Assembly (NCBI GenBank): GCA_964360255.1
Contig: CAYHVK010000012.1
Span: forward strand, 71,935 to 135,934
Reading direction: 5' to 3'
Origin: CAYHVK01 sp964360255
Lineage (GTDB): Bacteria; Bdellovibrionota; Bdellovibrionia; Bdellovibrionales; UBA1609
Length of the DNA stretch: 64,000 nucleotides
This document shows positions 16,565 to 23,546 of the stretch, piece after piece. Each line of letters starts with the position of its first letter. Positions within the stretch are counted from its first letter, which is position 1. The notes under the pieces were generated by a model. The model was not told the origin of the DNA and ran no database searches. It was given only the letters and a program-made list of their open reading frames with translations. The position numbers and the translations under genes were made by a program.

Positions 16565-16870
16565 TTATCCCGCTAGCTTGAAAGTAACTTTGCCGCCGGC
16601 GGCAGCAATGACTTTTAAGAATAAATCGCTAGAGATGCCCGCCAGGGCTCCATTCTTGATCGCCGACACCTTCGATCTTGCAACATCCGACCGTTTAACG
16701 ATCTCGTTGACCGTTAAACCAGAGTCATAAATCGCCTTAGTCGCCAATTCAGAGAGAAGAACTTTATATTCCATCAACGCGATATCCACCGACGAAACGA
16801 TGCCTAGAGCTTTAGCGATTTCTTTTGAGTTACTCAAAACAGAAGATTTTTTGTTTTTAGTCTTTTTCAT
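16565..16870 (-). CDS. XRE-type helix-turn-helix regulator
   Basis: 101 residues. A basic N-terminus is followed by a helical region and a helix-turn-helix at about residues 52-78 (GLTVNEIVKRSDVARSKVSAI), then KNGALAGISSDLFLKVIAAAGG, a pattern common in HigA-like antitoxins and small XRE regulators. No toxin-like ORF is next to it, so it may be a solitary regulator. A perfect 18-bp palindrome 57 bp upstream of its start is a good candidate for its own operator. Confidence 0.8.
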   Translation of the reverse strand: MKKTKNKKSSVLSNSKEIAKALGIVSSVDIALMEYKVLLSELATKAIYDSGLTVNEIVKRSDVARSKVSAIKNGALAGISSDLFLKVIAAAGGKVTFKLAG

Positions 16871-16926
16871 CGTTTAGTTCCCTCATGTATGCCCTCAATC
16901 TCCTGTTCACGCTTGCTCTTTCAGTA

Positions 16927-16944
16927 TGTCCCTTTAAAGGGACA
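16927..16944. promoter_or_regulatory. Perfect 18-bp palindrome, probable operator of the XRE gene
   Basis: TGTCCCTTTAAAGGGACA is a perfect palindrome upstream of the XRE gene start at 16870. A half-site-like CATCCCTTTGTC lies at about 16988-16999. Confidence 0.6.
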
Positions 16945-17062
16945 TTTTCAAGTCATTTTTTATACCATTTGCAGCCAGTAGAAAAGCATCCCTTTGTCAG
17001 GCTTAAATGACATTTCAGACGTAAAATCAGGAGTATAATAAAAGGCCGAAGTGAGGTGCACT

Positions 17063-17284
17063 ATGAACAACAAATCAGATAACAAAGTACCGAATCACAG
17101 TCATGCCTGGAATGGAAGTTGGGAGCGCCCAATGAAAATGGATGAAGATACGCTCCACCCATTTACGGTCGCTCGCATGACAGATCATAATGTGCGAGGA
17201 GTAGATGAAGAGCCGATGCTGCAACCTCTCCCCATCAGCTTAGATCGTTGGGAAAACGAAGGCGGCCCAACGCTTCAGCAATAG
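17063..17284 (+). CDS. Small hydrophilic protein of unknown function
   Basis: 73 residues from ATG 17063, with GAGGTG at 17053-17058; an in-frame GTG at 17051 is less likely. The product is Asp/Glu/His/Trp-rich with no hydrophobic segment (SHAWNGSWERPMK, LPISLDRWENEGG). I do not recognise a family. It stands alone between the XRE gene and the His-rich protein gene. Confidence 0.55.
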   Translation: MNNKSDNKVPNHSHAWNGSWERPMKMDEDTLHPFTVARMTDHNVRGVDEEPMLQPLPISLDRWENEGGPTLQQ

Positions 17285-17356
17285 AATCGCTGATTAACTA
17301 GTTCTATTCAGTAAAATCTTGTTGCCTGATCAAAAAGCTCCCCGCAAGATTAGTAT

Positions 17357-17707
17357 GTGAATAAAACTGGATACTTCATCTTAGCCAGCCTCTACTTGCT
17401 TTGCTTTTTATCGGCAAACTTGACTGGCTCAATTTGGCAAACGTCTAAAGTTGAATACACACACACTCATAATCATGACGATGACCATCACCATGAACAT
17501 GCTGATCATGATGAACCTGCCAATAACCACAAAGAGCAGCCTCACCAACACGAAACCTTGATAAGCAGTCAGCAACCTTTTCTACATAGCGAATTTTTAG
17601 CTCATGTTGTTCGCCTCGAGTTAGCTGCACCACATTCTGATTTCGATCAAAATCCCCCACAAACCCCTTATATTTTCGGAATCTTCCGCCCTCCGATTAA
17701 CGTCTAA
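17357..17707 (+). CDS. Exported His-rich metal-binding protein (putative)
   Basis: 116 residues from GTG 17357. An N-terminal hydrophobic segment (about 6-25) is a signal peptide or anchor. Residues about 33-70 are dominated by His and Asp (HNHDDDHHHEHADHDE), a typical divalent-metal binding tract. The C-terminal 40 residues have no recognised motif. The HupE-like permease gene starts 94 bp downstream and itself ends in a His-rich tail, so a shared role in Ni, Co, Zn or Cu handling is likely; the metal cannot be told. Confidence 0.65.
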   Translation: MNKTGYFILASLYLLCFLSANLTGSIWQTSKVEYTHTHNHDDDHHHEHADHDEPANNHKEQPHQHETLISSQQPFLHSEFLAHVVRLELAAPHSDFDQNPPQTPYIFGIFRPPINV

Positions 17708-17735
17708 TACCTTTAAAACACATTAAATTTTTTTG

Positions 17736-17750
17736 GGTCAACCTTTGACC
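17736..17750. promoter_or_regulatory. Palindrome GGTCAA-N3-TTGACC upstream of hupE-like gene
   Basis: GGTCAACCTTTGACC has 6-bp perfect arms and lies 51 bp upstream of the GTG at 17802. It could be an operator of a metal-responsive or other dimeric regulator. Confidence 0.4.
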
Positions 17751-17801
17751 TATTCGTTAATTTTAATTTTTCATCACAGAGATGAAATCAAAGGAGTAGA
17801 A

Positions 17802-18557
17802 GTGAGATTTTTTGTATTTATATTTTCACTGCTCATGAGCACAGATCTTTGGGCTCATGGCATATCTGAAGCTGATAAAATGTCCATGCTGAGTGGTGGT
17901 TACTTAAAGTATATCTGGCTCGGCGCCACACATATGCTGACAGGTTACGACCACTTACTGTTTATATTTGGCGTTATCTTCTTTCTAACAACGTTTAAAG
18001 ATATTGTGAAGTTCATCAGCGTATTTACGTTGGGCCACTGTATCACGCTTATCTTTGCGACGTTTTTTCAAATCACCACTAATTACTACCTTATCGATGC
18101 GGTTATTGCGATCAGCGTAATGTACAAGGGCTTCGAGAATCTAGATGGATTCAAAAAGTATTTCGATTGGCAGCCGCCGACGCTTGTACGAATGGTATTC
18201 ATCTTTGGTTTAATCCACGGCTTTGGCCTCTCAACACGTCTGCAACAACTTCCACTCGGCGATGACAGCATGGCAATGCTTGGACGGATTCTATCGTTCA
18301 ATATCGGCGTCGAAATTGGACAGATTGTCGCTCTGACGGTCATGCTCATTTTTCTTCGGGGCTGGCGAAAAGCAGATTCATTCGCAAAGTTTGCTAAAGC
18401 AGCAAACGTGGCCCTAGTTGCTGGAGGCATTTTACTACTTTTAATGCAGCTGCACGGGCATACACACACGGCTCATGTAGAAGATTACCCGCTGAATCAA
18501 GACGACCACAATCATATTCACCAAGATTTAAAAGCAGAAGAACTCAACGAACACTAA
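17802..18557 (+). CDS. HupE/UreJ-family membrane protein
   Basis: 251 residues from GTG 17802, set by AAAGGAG (17790-17796). A signal-like first helix is followed by a HupE/UreJ pattern: GATHMLTGYDHLLFIFGV, FTLGHCITLIFA and FGLIHGFGLSTRL, giving about 6-7 membrane helices with conserved His and Asp that bind metal in this family. Members import nickel or cobalt, or are of unknown metal. The C-terminus ends in a His-rich tail (HGHTHTAHVED). No hydrogenase or urease gene is in the window, so another use is likely. Confidence 0.85.
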   Translation: MRFFVFIFSLLMSTDLWAHGISEADKMSMLSGGYLKYIWLGATHMLTGYDHLLFIFGVIFFLTTFKDIVKFISVFTLGHCITLIFATFFQITTNYYLIDAVIAISVMYKGFENLDGFKKYFDWQPPTLVRMVFIFGLIHGFGLSTRLQQLPLGDDSMAMLGRILSFNIGVEIGQIVALTVMLIFLRGWRKADSFAKFAKAANVALVAGGILLLLMQLHGHTHTAHVEDYPLNQDDHNHIHQDLKAEELNEH

Positions 18558-18576
18558 CTCTTTAAAGGAGAGAATC

Positions 18577-18909
18577 ATGAAAAAGTTAATTTTACTCGCA
18601 GCTATCGGACTTTGGACACCAGCCCTGCTCGCTGGCGGTGGCCATTTTCACCCAAAGAAAGTTGCAAAATGCACAGCTGAATGCACTGCTGATCAACTGA
18701 AAGCCGCACTTCCAGAAGCCATCAATCATCTCAGCAAATGGGGAAAGATCGATGCTTCTTGGAAGACAGCAAAAGTGACTGATGTTTCAAAAAAGACATT
18801 CAGTAAAGGCCCTGAGTGGGTTCTCACACTCGATAATGCTGGAAAGAAACATTACGTCTTTATCACACTTGATGGCTTCGTTGCCGGCGCCAACGATACA
18901 GGAGACTGA
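18577..18909 (+). CDS. DUF6488-like exported protein
   Basis: 110 residues. A signal peptide (about 1-18) is followed by GGGHFHPKK and a CTAEC pair (about Cys28 and Cys32), then a domain ending in YVFITLDGFVAGANDTGD. This layout (N-terminal His motif, two Cys, C-terminal strand pair ending in G-x-N-x-T-G) resembles DUF6488, which is often found next to HupE-like permeases. AAAGGAGAG precedes the ATG, and the gene follows hupE by 19 bp, so they are co-transcribed. A periplasmic metal-handling role is inferred from context. Confidence 0.7.
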   Translation: MKKLILLAAIGLWTPALLAGGGHFHPKKVAKCTAECTADQLKAALPEAINHLSKWGKIDASWKTAKVTDVSKKTFSKGPEWVLTLDNAGKKHYVFITLDGFVAGANDTGD

Positions 18910-18919
18910 CTCTATCGAG

Positions 18920-19390
18920 CTACCCTTCAAGAAGACTGCGTAACATCCAAGCTGTTTTTTCATGAAGCTGCATTCGTTGAGTGAGCAAATCTGCCGAAGC
19001 CTGATCTTGCCCTCGCTCGACAGCAGAGAATGCAGCTCGTGCTGTACGTATAACAGACTCATGACCTTGCACGAGCTGAAGAATCATATCGCGAAAACTC
19101 GGGACACCAATTGGCTCTTTAATCGAACTTAAAGTCGCGAATTCTCTATATGTAGCAGGAGCAAAAAAACCTAAAGCTCGAATACGCTCAGCGATCAAAT
19201 CAACAGCAAGAGCGAGCTCAGTGTACTGTTGCTCAAACATCAAGTGCAGCGTTTGAAACATAGGACCAGTGACATTCCAATGAAAGTTATGAGTCATTAA
19301 GTAGAGCGTGTATGAATCAGCCAGCACTTTTGATAGCTCAGTCACAATAATTTCACGATCAACTTGTTTTATTCCAATATCCATTTGCAT
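18920..19390 (-). CDS. dps: Dps ferritin-like DNA-protection protein
   Basis: 156 residues, four-helix bundle. Diagnostic residues are HNFHWNVTGPMF (ferroxidase His) and the paired HLMFEQQYTELALAVDLIAERI (His, Asp and Glu of the inter-subunit iron site), then the GHE of the third helix. Dps oxidises ferrous iron with peroxide and protects DNA. The C-terminal tail is short and the N-terminus has few basic residues, so DNA binding may be weak. A good -24/-12 promoter and a GACAA-N-TTGTC palindrome lie upstream, and it is divergent from the transglutaminase-like gene. Confidence 0.95.
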   Translation of the reverse strand: MQMDIGIKQVDREIIVTELSKVLADSYTLYLMTHNFHWNVTGPMFQTLHLMFEQQYTELALAVDLIAERIRALGFFAPATYREFATLSSIKEPIGVPSFRDMILQLVQGHESVIRTARAAFSAVERGQDQASADLLTQRMQLHEKTAWMLRSLLEG

Positions 19391-19426
19391 AAAATCTCCT
19401 TAAGTTTGAGTTGCATTGAACTCAAG

Positions 19427-19442
19427 TGCAATTATTCCACCA
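19427..19442 (-). promoter_or_regulatory. Sigma-54 promoter of dps
   Basis: On the minus strand TGGTGGAATAATTGCA has GG-N10-GC and a perfect TTGCA -12. Predicted start leaves a leader of about 25 nt carrying AAGGAG. Confidence 0.8.
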
Positions 19443-19484
19443 CGCCTATTAACTGACTTAAATGAGATGACCTGCTCGCGATGA

Positions 19485-19495
19485 GACAATTTGTC
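19485..19495. promoter_or_regulatory. GACAATTTGTC palindrome between dps and the transglutaminase-like gene
   Basis: A perfect GACAA-N-TTGTC. Its centre is 49 bp from the -24 GG of the dps promoter and 68 bp from that of the divergent promoter. Confidence 0.75.
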
Positions 19496-19556
19496 CTGTA
19501 AGGGGCCAAGATGGCGAGAAGCTAGACCCCAATTGAACTCTGTACCCTTACCGCCT

Positions 19557-19572
19557 CGGCACTTTTCTTGCG
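19557..19572 (+). promoter_or_regulatory. Sigma-54 promoter of the transglutaminase-like gene
   Basis: CGGCACTTTTCTTGCG keeps GG-N10-GC, with GGCAC and TTGC as in the consensus; the first base is C instead of T. Confidence 0.65.
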
Positions 19573-19609
19573 TGCATTCAGCGCAGACTAAATAAAAAAG
19601 GGGGAGCTC

Positions 19610-21091
19610 TTGCTCAAAATATTTGGAATATCGATTTTATCACTGTTTTTTTACTCACAATCATTTGGAGGCTTTTTAAATCGCTTCAAAGAAAATAGCG
19701 TACGGGCTATGAGCGAAATCCCGGCGAAGAGCGGAGCCAGCTACGGCGAGTCTCAACTCCAAGAAAAAATTAGAGCCTGCCGCCAAACTCCTTCACGAAA
19801 ATTTATTATGAATTCGGCCCATTCGCTTTATAAACGTATGTCGGCCAACACGCGCCTAAAGAGCTTCAACGAAAGCACTGAGTCGGCCGCTGATTTTTTA
19901 GAGAATCCTCAAGTCATCAACAAAATTCACTCTCTCGATAAAAACCTCAGAGACGGCGCAGTGCTGTCACGACCCTGGTCAGGAGATTTCTGGGCCTTGC
20001 GCTCAGGTACAGCCGCCAAAAGATATATGGACCCTAATTTTCCGGCTCATGGCTCGTGGCAAGACGCTTACAATTATTACTTAGCCAACCCACCATTAAA
20101 GACAGAGCAAGCCCTGCTCGCCCCCACAGAAAAATATGACTTAATTGTCGGAGATAAAAACTTTTCCTTAACTTCTGCCAACTGGAGTCAGGGTCAATCT
20201 TATAATGATGAATTCGGTGAAGTAGAAGCTTGGATGGGAATCTGTCACGGCTGGGCCCCGGCCTCGTTTATGGAGCCCCGCCCGGTTCGCACCGTCAGCA
20301 TCCCCAGTTATGTAAGCGGTCAAACACCGGTTACATTTGTTCCGGATGATGTGAAAGCACTAGCCACTTTAAAGTGGGCCAATGGCACGGTCATTACCAG
20401 TGATTACTCTCGACCTGGCACCCGCTTTCTCGGCAGTCGATGCCACGACAAAGCGCCGCCCACAGACCCTGAGACAGACAGAATTATTAATCCTGGTTGT
20501 TTTGACCTCAATCCCGGAACTTGGCATATCGTAGTGACTAATCAAGTTGGGAGCGAGCGCCGTCCATTCATCATTGATGCCGCTTATGACTATGAGGTTT
20601 GGAACCAACCCGTCAGCACCTACAGTTATCGCTATTTTAATCCAAAAACTATGAAAGAGTCAGACGTTTTAGAAAAATCAACAATCAGTTTTAAAGATCC
20701 AGATTTTAAAGATAAATTTTCTAATTATCGTAAAAATCCAAATGCCGTTAAACTCGTGGGCATCGTCATGACACTTTCATACGTCATTGAAACCCAGCCT
20801 CGCGGATTACAAGTTGATTCTCCGGATAACGACAACGAGCGCACTGTTACATATTACTACGATTTAGAAATTGATGGAAACGATCAAATCATCGGTGGTG
20901 AATGGTACCAAAACAGCCATCCAGATTTTATCTGGATGCCAGTGAAAGAATCGATGGCCTTAAATCAAGAGGACATGCAGGTGCGAAATGATAATGACGT
21001 CATTAGAGTGGCCCCTTACGCCTCTCAAGCGGCAGCATCGCCACTCAATTATGTTTTACAAAAAATTATTGCGGCTTCGGCGGTGAATTAA
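19610..21091 (+). CDS. Secreted transglutaminase-elicitor-like protein
   Basis: 493 residues from TTG 19610 (GGGGGAG at 19599-19605). A signal peptide occupies about 1-20. The candidate catalytic residues are Cys212 in GICHGWAPAS, His306 in GTWHIVVTN, and an Asp in IIDAAYDYEVWNQPV. The CHGWAPA motif and overall layout resemble the TGase_elicitor family first described in Phytophthora GP42 and also found in bacteria. The protein would cross-link or cleave amide bonds outside the cell. The presence of a -24/-12 promoter shared around one palindrome with dps links it to the low-oxygen/stress regulon. The substrate is unknown. Confidence 0.75.
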   Translation: MLKIFGISILSLFFYSQSFGGFLNRFKENSVRAMSEIPAKSGASYGESQLQEKIRACRQTPSRKFIMNSAHSLYKRMSANTRLKSFNESTESAADFLENPQVINKIHSLDKNLRDGAVLSRPWSGDFWALRSGTAAKRYMDPNFPAHGSWQDAYNYYLANPPLKTEQALLAPTEKYDLIVGDKNFSLTSANWSQGQSYNDEFGEVEAWMGICHGWAPASFMEPRPVRTVSIPSYVSGQTPVTFVPDDVKALATLKWANGTVITSDYSRPGTRFLGSRCHDKAPPTDPETDRIINPGCFDLNPGTWHIVVTNQVGSERRPFIIDAAYDYEVWNQPVSTYSYRYFNPKTMKESDVLEKSTISFKDPDFKDKFSNYRKNPNAVKLVGIVMTLSYVIETQPRGLQVDSPDNDNERTVTYYYDLEIDGNDQIIGGEWYQNSHPDFIWMPVKESMALNQEDMQVRNDNDVIRVAPYASQAAASPLNYVLQKIIAASAVN

Positions 21092-21095
21092 AAAG

Positions 21096-21686
21096 TTATT
21101 GGGCGTGAAACTCGGCCACTAATTTGGCCAGCTGCTCAAGCCCAATATTCACCTTCTTAATAAATGAAGCCTCATGAGGAATAAAAATAAAGCGCGGATG
21201 GGGCGACCAAAGATCTTTCAGCTTGCGGTTAAGATGCAAGGCTTCTTCGGTCGTCTCTATACGAATCGGATTACCACCCTCGAAAGAAATCCCGCCGACA
21301 GCTGCCGTCTCAAAAAATAAAACCGCATCATAGCGTAAAAATTCTTTCTCAATAGTTGTTTCCATCTCTGCGAAAAAGCCAAGAGGCTCGCCCGGCCAGT
21401 AGGCCGCGCCATCGACCGTGCCACGATCACAAAGAAGAATCCGACCTCCGTATTGGGCCGCTTGTGCTTCTTCAAGATTCTTTTGCACATGATAGATCGC
21501 TCGTTGCGTAGCTTTATGGGCCTCGGCATTACCACTGCGAGGGAAGCCACCCCCATAAAGTAACGTTGCAGCTTCTGGTACCACCACAACGTCAGGCCCA
21601 ATCTCACGACGGTAAAGATCAGCCGCTGTAGTTTTACCACCGCCAGGACCACCGGTTAAGACTATACGAAATGGATTCCGTTTCAT
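21096..21686 (-). CDS. P-loop ATPase/kinase-like protein (AAA_28 type)
   Basis: 196 residues. Walker A is GGPGGGKTT (about 11-19); a Walker B-like strand RILLCDRGTVDG (about 82-93) and ETTEEALHLNRKLKDLW follow, as in the AAA_28/NadR-like nucleotide kinase group. Such proteins are small cytosolic NTPases of largely unknown substrate. The frame is convergent with the transglutaminase-like gene, 4 bp apart. It is divergent from the CBS gene, but I find no -24/-12 promoter facing it. Confidence 0.8.
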   Translation of the reverse strand: MKRNPFRIVLTGGPGGGKTTAADLYRREIGPDVVVVPEAATLLYGGGFPRSGNAEAHKATQRAIYHVQKNLEEAQAAQYGGRILLCDRGTVDGAAYWPGEPLGFFAEMETTIEKEFLRYDAVLFFETAAVGGISFEGGNPIRIETTEEALHLNRKLKDLWSPHPRFIFIPHEASFIKKVNIGLEQLAKLVAEFHAQ

Positions 21687-21740
21687 TTTTCACCCTTTGT
21701 AAATCTTTGGTCAAAAAGACCCCTATTTATCTCTCACTCA

Positions 21741-21751
21741 GACAATTTGTC
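21741..21751. promoter_or_regulatory. GACAATTTGTC palindrome upstream of CBS gene
   Basis: A perfect GACAA-N-TTGTC; its centre is 57 bp upstream of the -24 GG at 21803. Confidence 0.75.
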
Positions 21752-21801
21752 ACGATTGGCGCCAAAAGTCGCGAGGAAACCCACTATAAATCAAATAAGC
21801 A

Positions 21802-21817
21802 CGGCATCAAAATTGCG
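21802..21817 (+). promoter_or_regulatory. Sigma-54 promoter of CBS gene
   Basis: CGGCATCAAAATTGCG has GG-N10-GC and a TTGC -12; the leading T of the -24 is C. Confidence 0.7.
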
Positions 21818-21840
21818 ACATAAAAAAGCACGGAGGATCT

Positions 21841-22353
21841 ATGACAACTACTTTGACTAAAGAAATGAGTACAAACCTTATAACTGTTAATAAAGCCGAA
21901 ATCCTGCACACAGCGTACCGAATTATGAGCGCTAATCGAATTCGCCATTTGGCTGTGACCAATGAGTTCAATGAGATTTGCGGCATTCTCTCTGATCGAG
22001 ATGTTCAGCGCGGAATGAGCTCACAAGTGACGAATATTTTCGGAATGCGCGTTGAAGATTTAAAGTTTTTACCGGACTCAAAAGTTGGTGATTACATGAC
22101 CTGGCCACCAAAAATGATCAGTGCTGAAAGTGATCTTCGCGACGCGGCCCAACTCTTTCTCGATGAGAAAATCTCAGCCGTTCTTATTGCCGACGGAAAA
22201 AAGGTAGAAGGAATTATCACGACTGATGATCTTTTACGTGTTCTGCTTAAACTCTTGAACGACAAAGATGGAATTACTCATAAAATAAGTGATTTCTTTA
22301 CGAAAGACTTTTTAGGAAGAGTTTCACAAATGGCGAGCGATTCTGGCCTTTAA
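21841..22353 (+). CDS. CBS-domain pair protein
   Basis: 170 residues with two CBS motifs (about 10-65 and 80-140): ANRIRHLAVTNEFNEICGILSDRD fits the first and KISAVLIADGKKVEGIITTDD the second. CBS pairs bind adenosyl nucleotides and sense energy state. A 30-residue insertion separates the repeats. CGGAGG precedes the ATG. Upstream are a GACAA-N-TTGTC palindrome and a -24/-12 promoter. A related protein is encoded at 31067, also in the proposed regulon. The target protein is unknown. Confidence 0.9.
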   Translation: MTTTLTKEMSTNLITVNKAEILHTAYRIMSANRIRHLAVTNEFNEICGILSDRDVQRGMSSQVTNIFGMRVEDLKFLPDSKVGDYMTWPPKMISAESDLRDAAQLFLDEKISAVLIADGKKVEGIITTDDLLRVLLKLLNDKDGITHKISDFFTKDFLGRVSQMASDSGL

Positions 22354-22360
22354 TTTCTCC

Positions 22361-22387
22361 GTAGGGTCGTCGAAGTGGCGACCCTAC
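22361..22387. terminator. Stem-loop between convergent CBS and pgsA-like genes
   Basis: GTAGGGTCG (22361-22369) pairs perfectly with CGACCCTAC (22379-22387). There is no clear T-tract on either side, so it may be a weak bidirectional terminator or mRNA-end stabiliser. Confidence 0.5.
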
Positions 22388-22923
22388 TAGAAGAAGCGTG
22401 TATTTCTTGTTTTATGAAGCTTCCCAAATAGAAAATTATTTACGTAGAGAATGGCGGCCATAATGCTAAAGGTGCAGGCAAGGCCAATTAATAAATTTTG
22501 CGGAACCCAATTGAATAGCACGTTCAAAAATACAAGATACTGTGTGGCAGTTGTGACCTTACCCCAGAAACTAGGTTTTAAATCTTTAATAAAGTCTAAA
22601 TGACGAACATAAAAAATAGTAAGAGCAAGACCGACGACAACAGTGATATCACGAATGAGTAGCACAAAAATCTGAGCGCCGCTAAGACTCCCCTCTAAAA
22701 AGAAAGTGAGCGCCACAGACGCAGCTACGAGTCGATCGGCAATGGGATCGGCCACTCGCCCCCAAACTGTTTCGGCGTTTATAATTCGAGCAATAAAGCC
22801 ATCAAGAAATTCCGTTAACAATGCCGATGTAAGAATCAATAAACGCTGGCCCGGGTCAACAAACGGAAACATCAAAGCCAGAAGAACTCTTAAAATTGTT
22901 AGTAAATTCGGAATACTTTTCAA
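22387..22923 (-). CDS. CDP-alcohol phosphatidyltransferase (PgsA-like)
   Basis: 178 residues from TTG 22923, just after the stop of the HPF gene; the start fits SIPNLLTILRVLL, the usual N-terminus. About 4-5 membrane helices. The CDP-OH-P motif is TEFLDGFIAR followed by VWGRVADPIADRL, so the first of the four conserved Asp is Glu, while the DG, AR, G and two later Asp are kept. PgsA makes phosphatidylglycerol phosphate from CDP-diacylglycerol and glycerol-3-phosphate. The substitution and the stress context suggest a secondary, possibly altered enzyme; another PgsA may exist elsewhere. Confidence 0.8.
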   Translation of the reverse strand: MKSIPNLLTILRVLLALMFPFVDPGQRLLILTSALLTEFLDGFIARIINAETVWGRVADPIADRLVAASVALTFFLEGSLSGAQIFVLLIRDITVVVGLALTIFYVRHLDFIKDLKPSFWGKVTTATQYLVFLNVLFNWVPQNLLIGLACTFSIMAAILYVNNFLFGKLHKTRNTRFF

Positions 22924-22924
22924 A

Positions 22925-23281
22925 TTATATCCGCTCTTCTTTTTCGTGAAATTTGATTTCGTTGCGCAAGATCTGAGCCTTATCACGTAGCATTCTTTCA
23001 GCAGCATCAAATGCGTCACGAATAGCTACGTACACATCAGTGTGAGCTTCGTCGTCAACTGGATTTCGGCTTGCGATAATATCGTTTCCGGGTAAAGCAA
23101 TATGGATTTGAATATCAAAAAGACGATCTGCATGACGATGGCGATGTGGGCAAGAGACAGATACATCACACCTCACGATACGCTTGAAATAATGATCGAG
23201 CTTCATAATGCGTTTTCGCAAAGCCTGGGTCACGGCGTCAGATTCTGGAAAATCTAAATATTGAATATGAAAAGGTATCAT
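22925..23281 (-). CDS. hpf: Ribosome hibernation factor, HPF/RaiA family
   Basis: 118 residues, single S30AE/HPF domain: an N-terminal strand-helix (QYLDFPESDAVTQALRKRI MKLDHYF), a basic CPHRHRHADRL segment, the FDIQIHIALPG strand and the DVYVAIRDAFDAAERML helix. This is a short form, without the long HPF C-terminal dimerisation domain. HPF binds the 30S subunit and stalls or stores ribosomes. A near-perfect -24/-12 promoter lies upstream. It is followed by the PgsA-like gene, whose start nearly abuts the stop. Confidence 0.88.
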   Translation of the reverse strand: MIPFHIQYLDFPESDAVTQALRKRIMKLDHYFKRIVRCDVSVSCPHRHRHADRLFDIQIHIALPGNDIIASRNPVDDEAHTDVYVAIRDAFDAAERMLRDKAQILRNEIKFHEKEERI

Positions 23282-23340
23282 CTTGGCCCCTTAAATTGTG
23301 GATTCTCTCGAATCGAAATTAACGTTGTCATACAAGCATC

Positions 23341-23356
23341 TGCAAGGCCAAGGCCA
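23341..23356 (-). promoter_or_regulatory. Sigma-54 promoter of hpf
   Basis: On the minus strand TGGCCTTGGCCTTGCA, a near-perfect -24/-12 with GG-N10-GC. Confidence 0.8.
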
Positions 23357-23416
23357 GTCTTCTGGCAATTAAAACGCAAAACAAATTTCGCACGAGCCAT
23401 ATTGGCGAATCTCAAG

Positions 23417-23427
23417 GCCAAGTTGTC
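23417..23427. promoter_or_regulatory. GCCAAGTTGTC palindrome shared by hpf and BON operons
   Basis: One change from GACAA-N-TTGTC. Its centre is 67 bp from the hpf -24 and 70 bp from the BON -24, nearly symmetrical. Confidence 0.6.
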
Positions 23428-23490
23428 TCAATTTCTCTCATCAATGAGAGCAAGATCGGCTTTAGCAAGAACAGAGCCTGAAGAATTTAG

Positions 23491-23506
23491 TGGTATGGGT
23501 TATGCA
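23491..23506 (+). promoter_or_regulatory. Sigma-54 promoter of the BON-hsp20 operon
   Basis: TGGTATGGGTTATGCA has GG-N10-GC; the -12 is ATGCA. Confidence 0.7.
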
Positions 23507-23546
23507 CGCGCCGAAGGATGTGAGTTGAACAAACTAAGGAGCAAAA

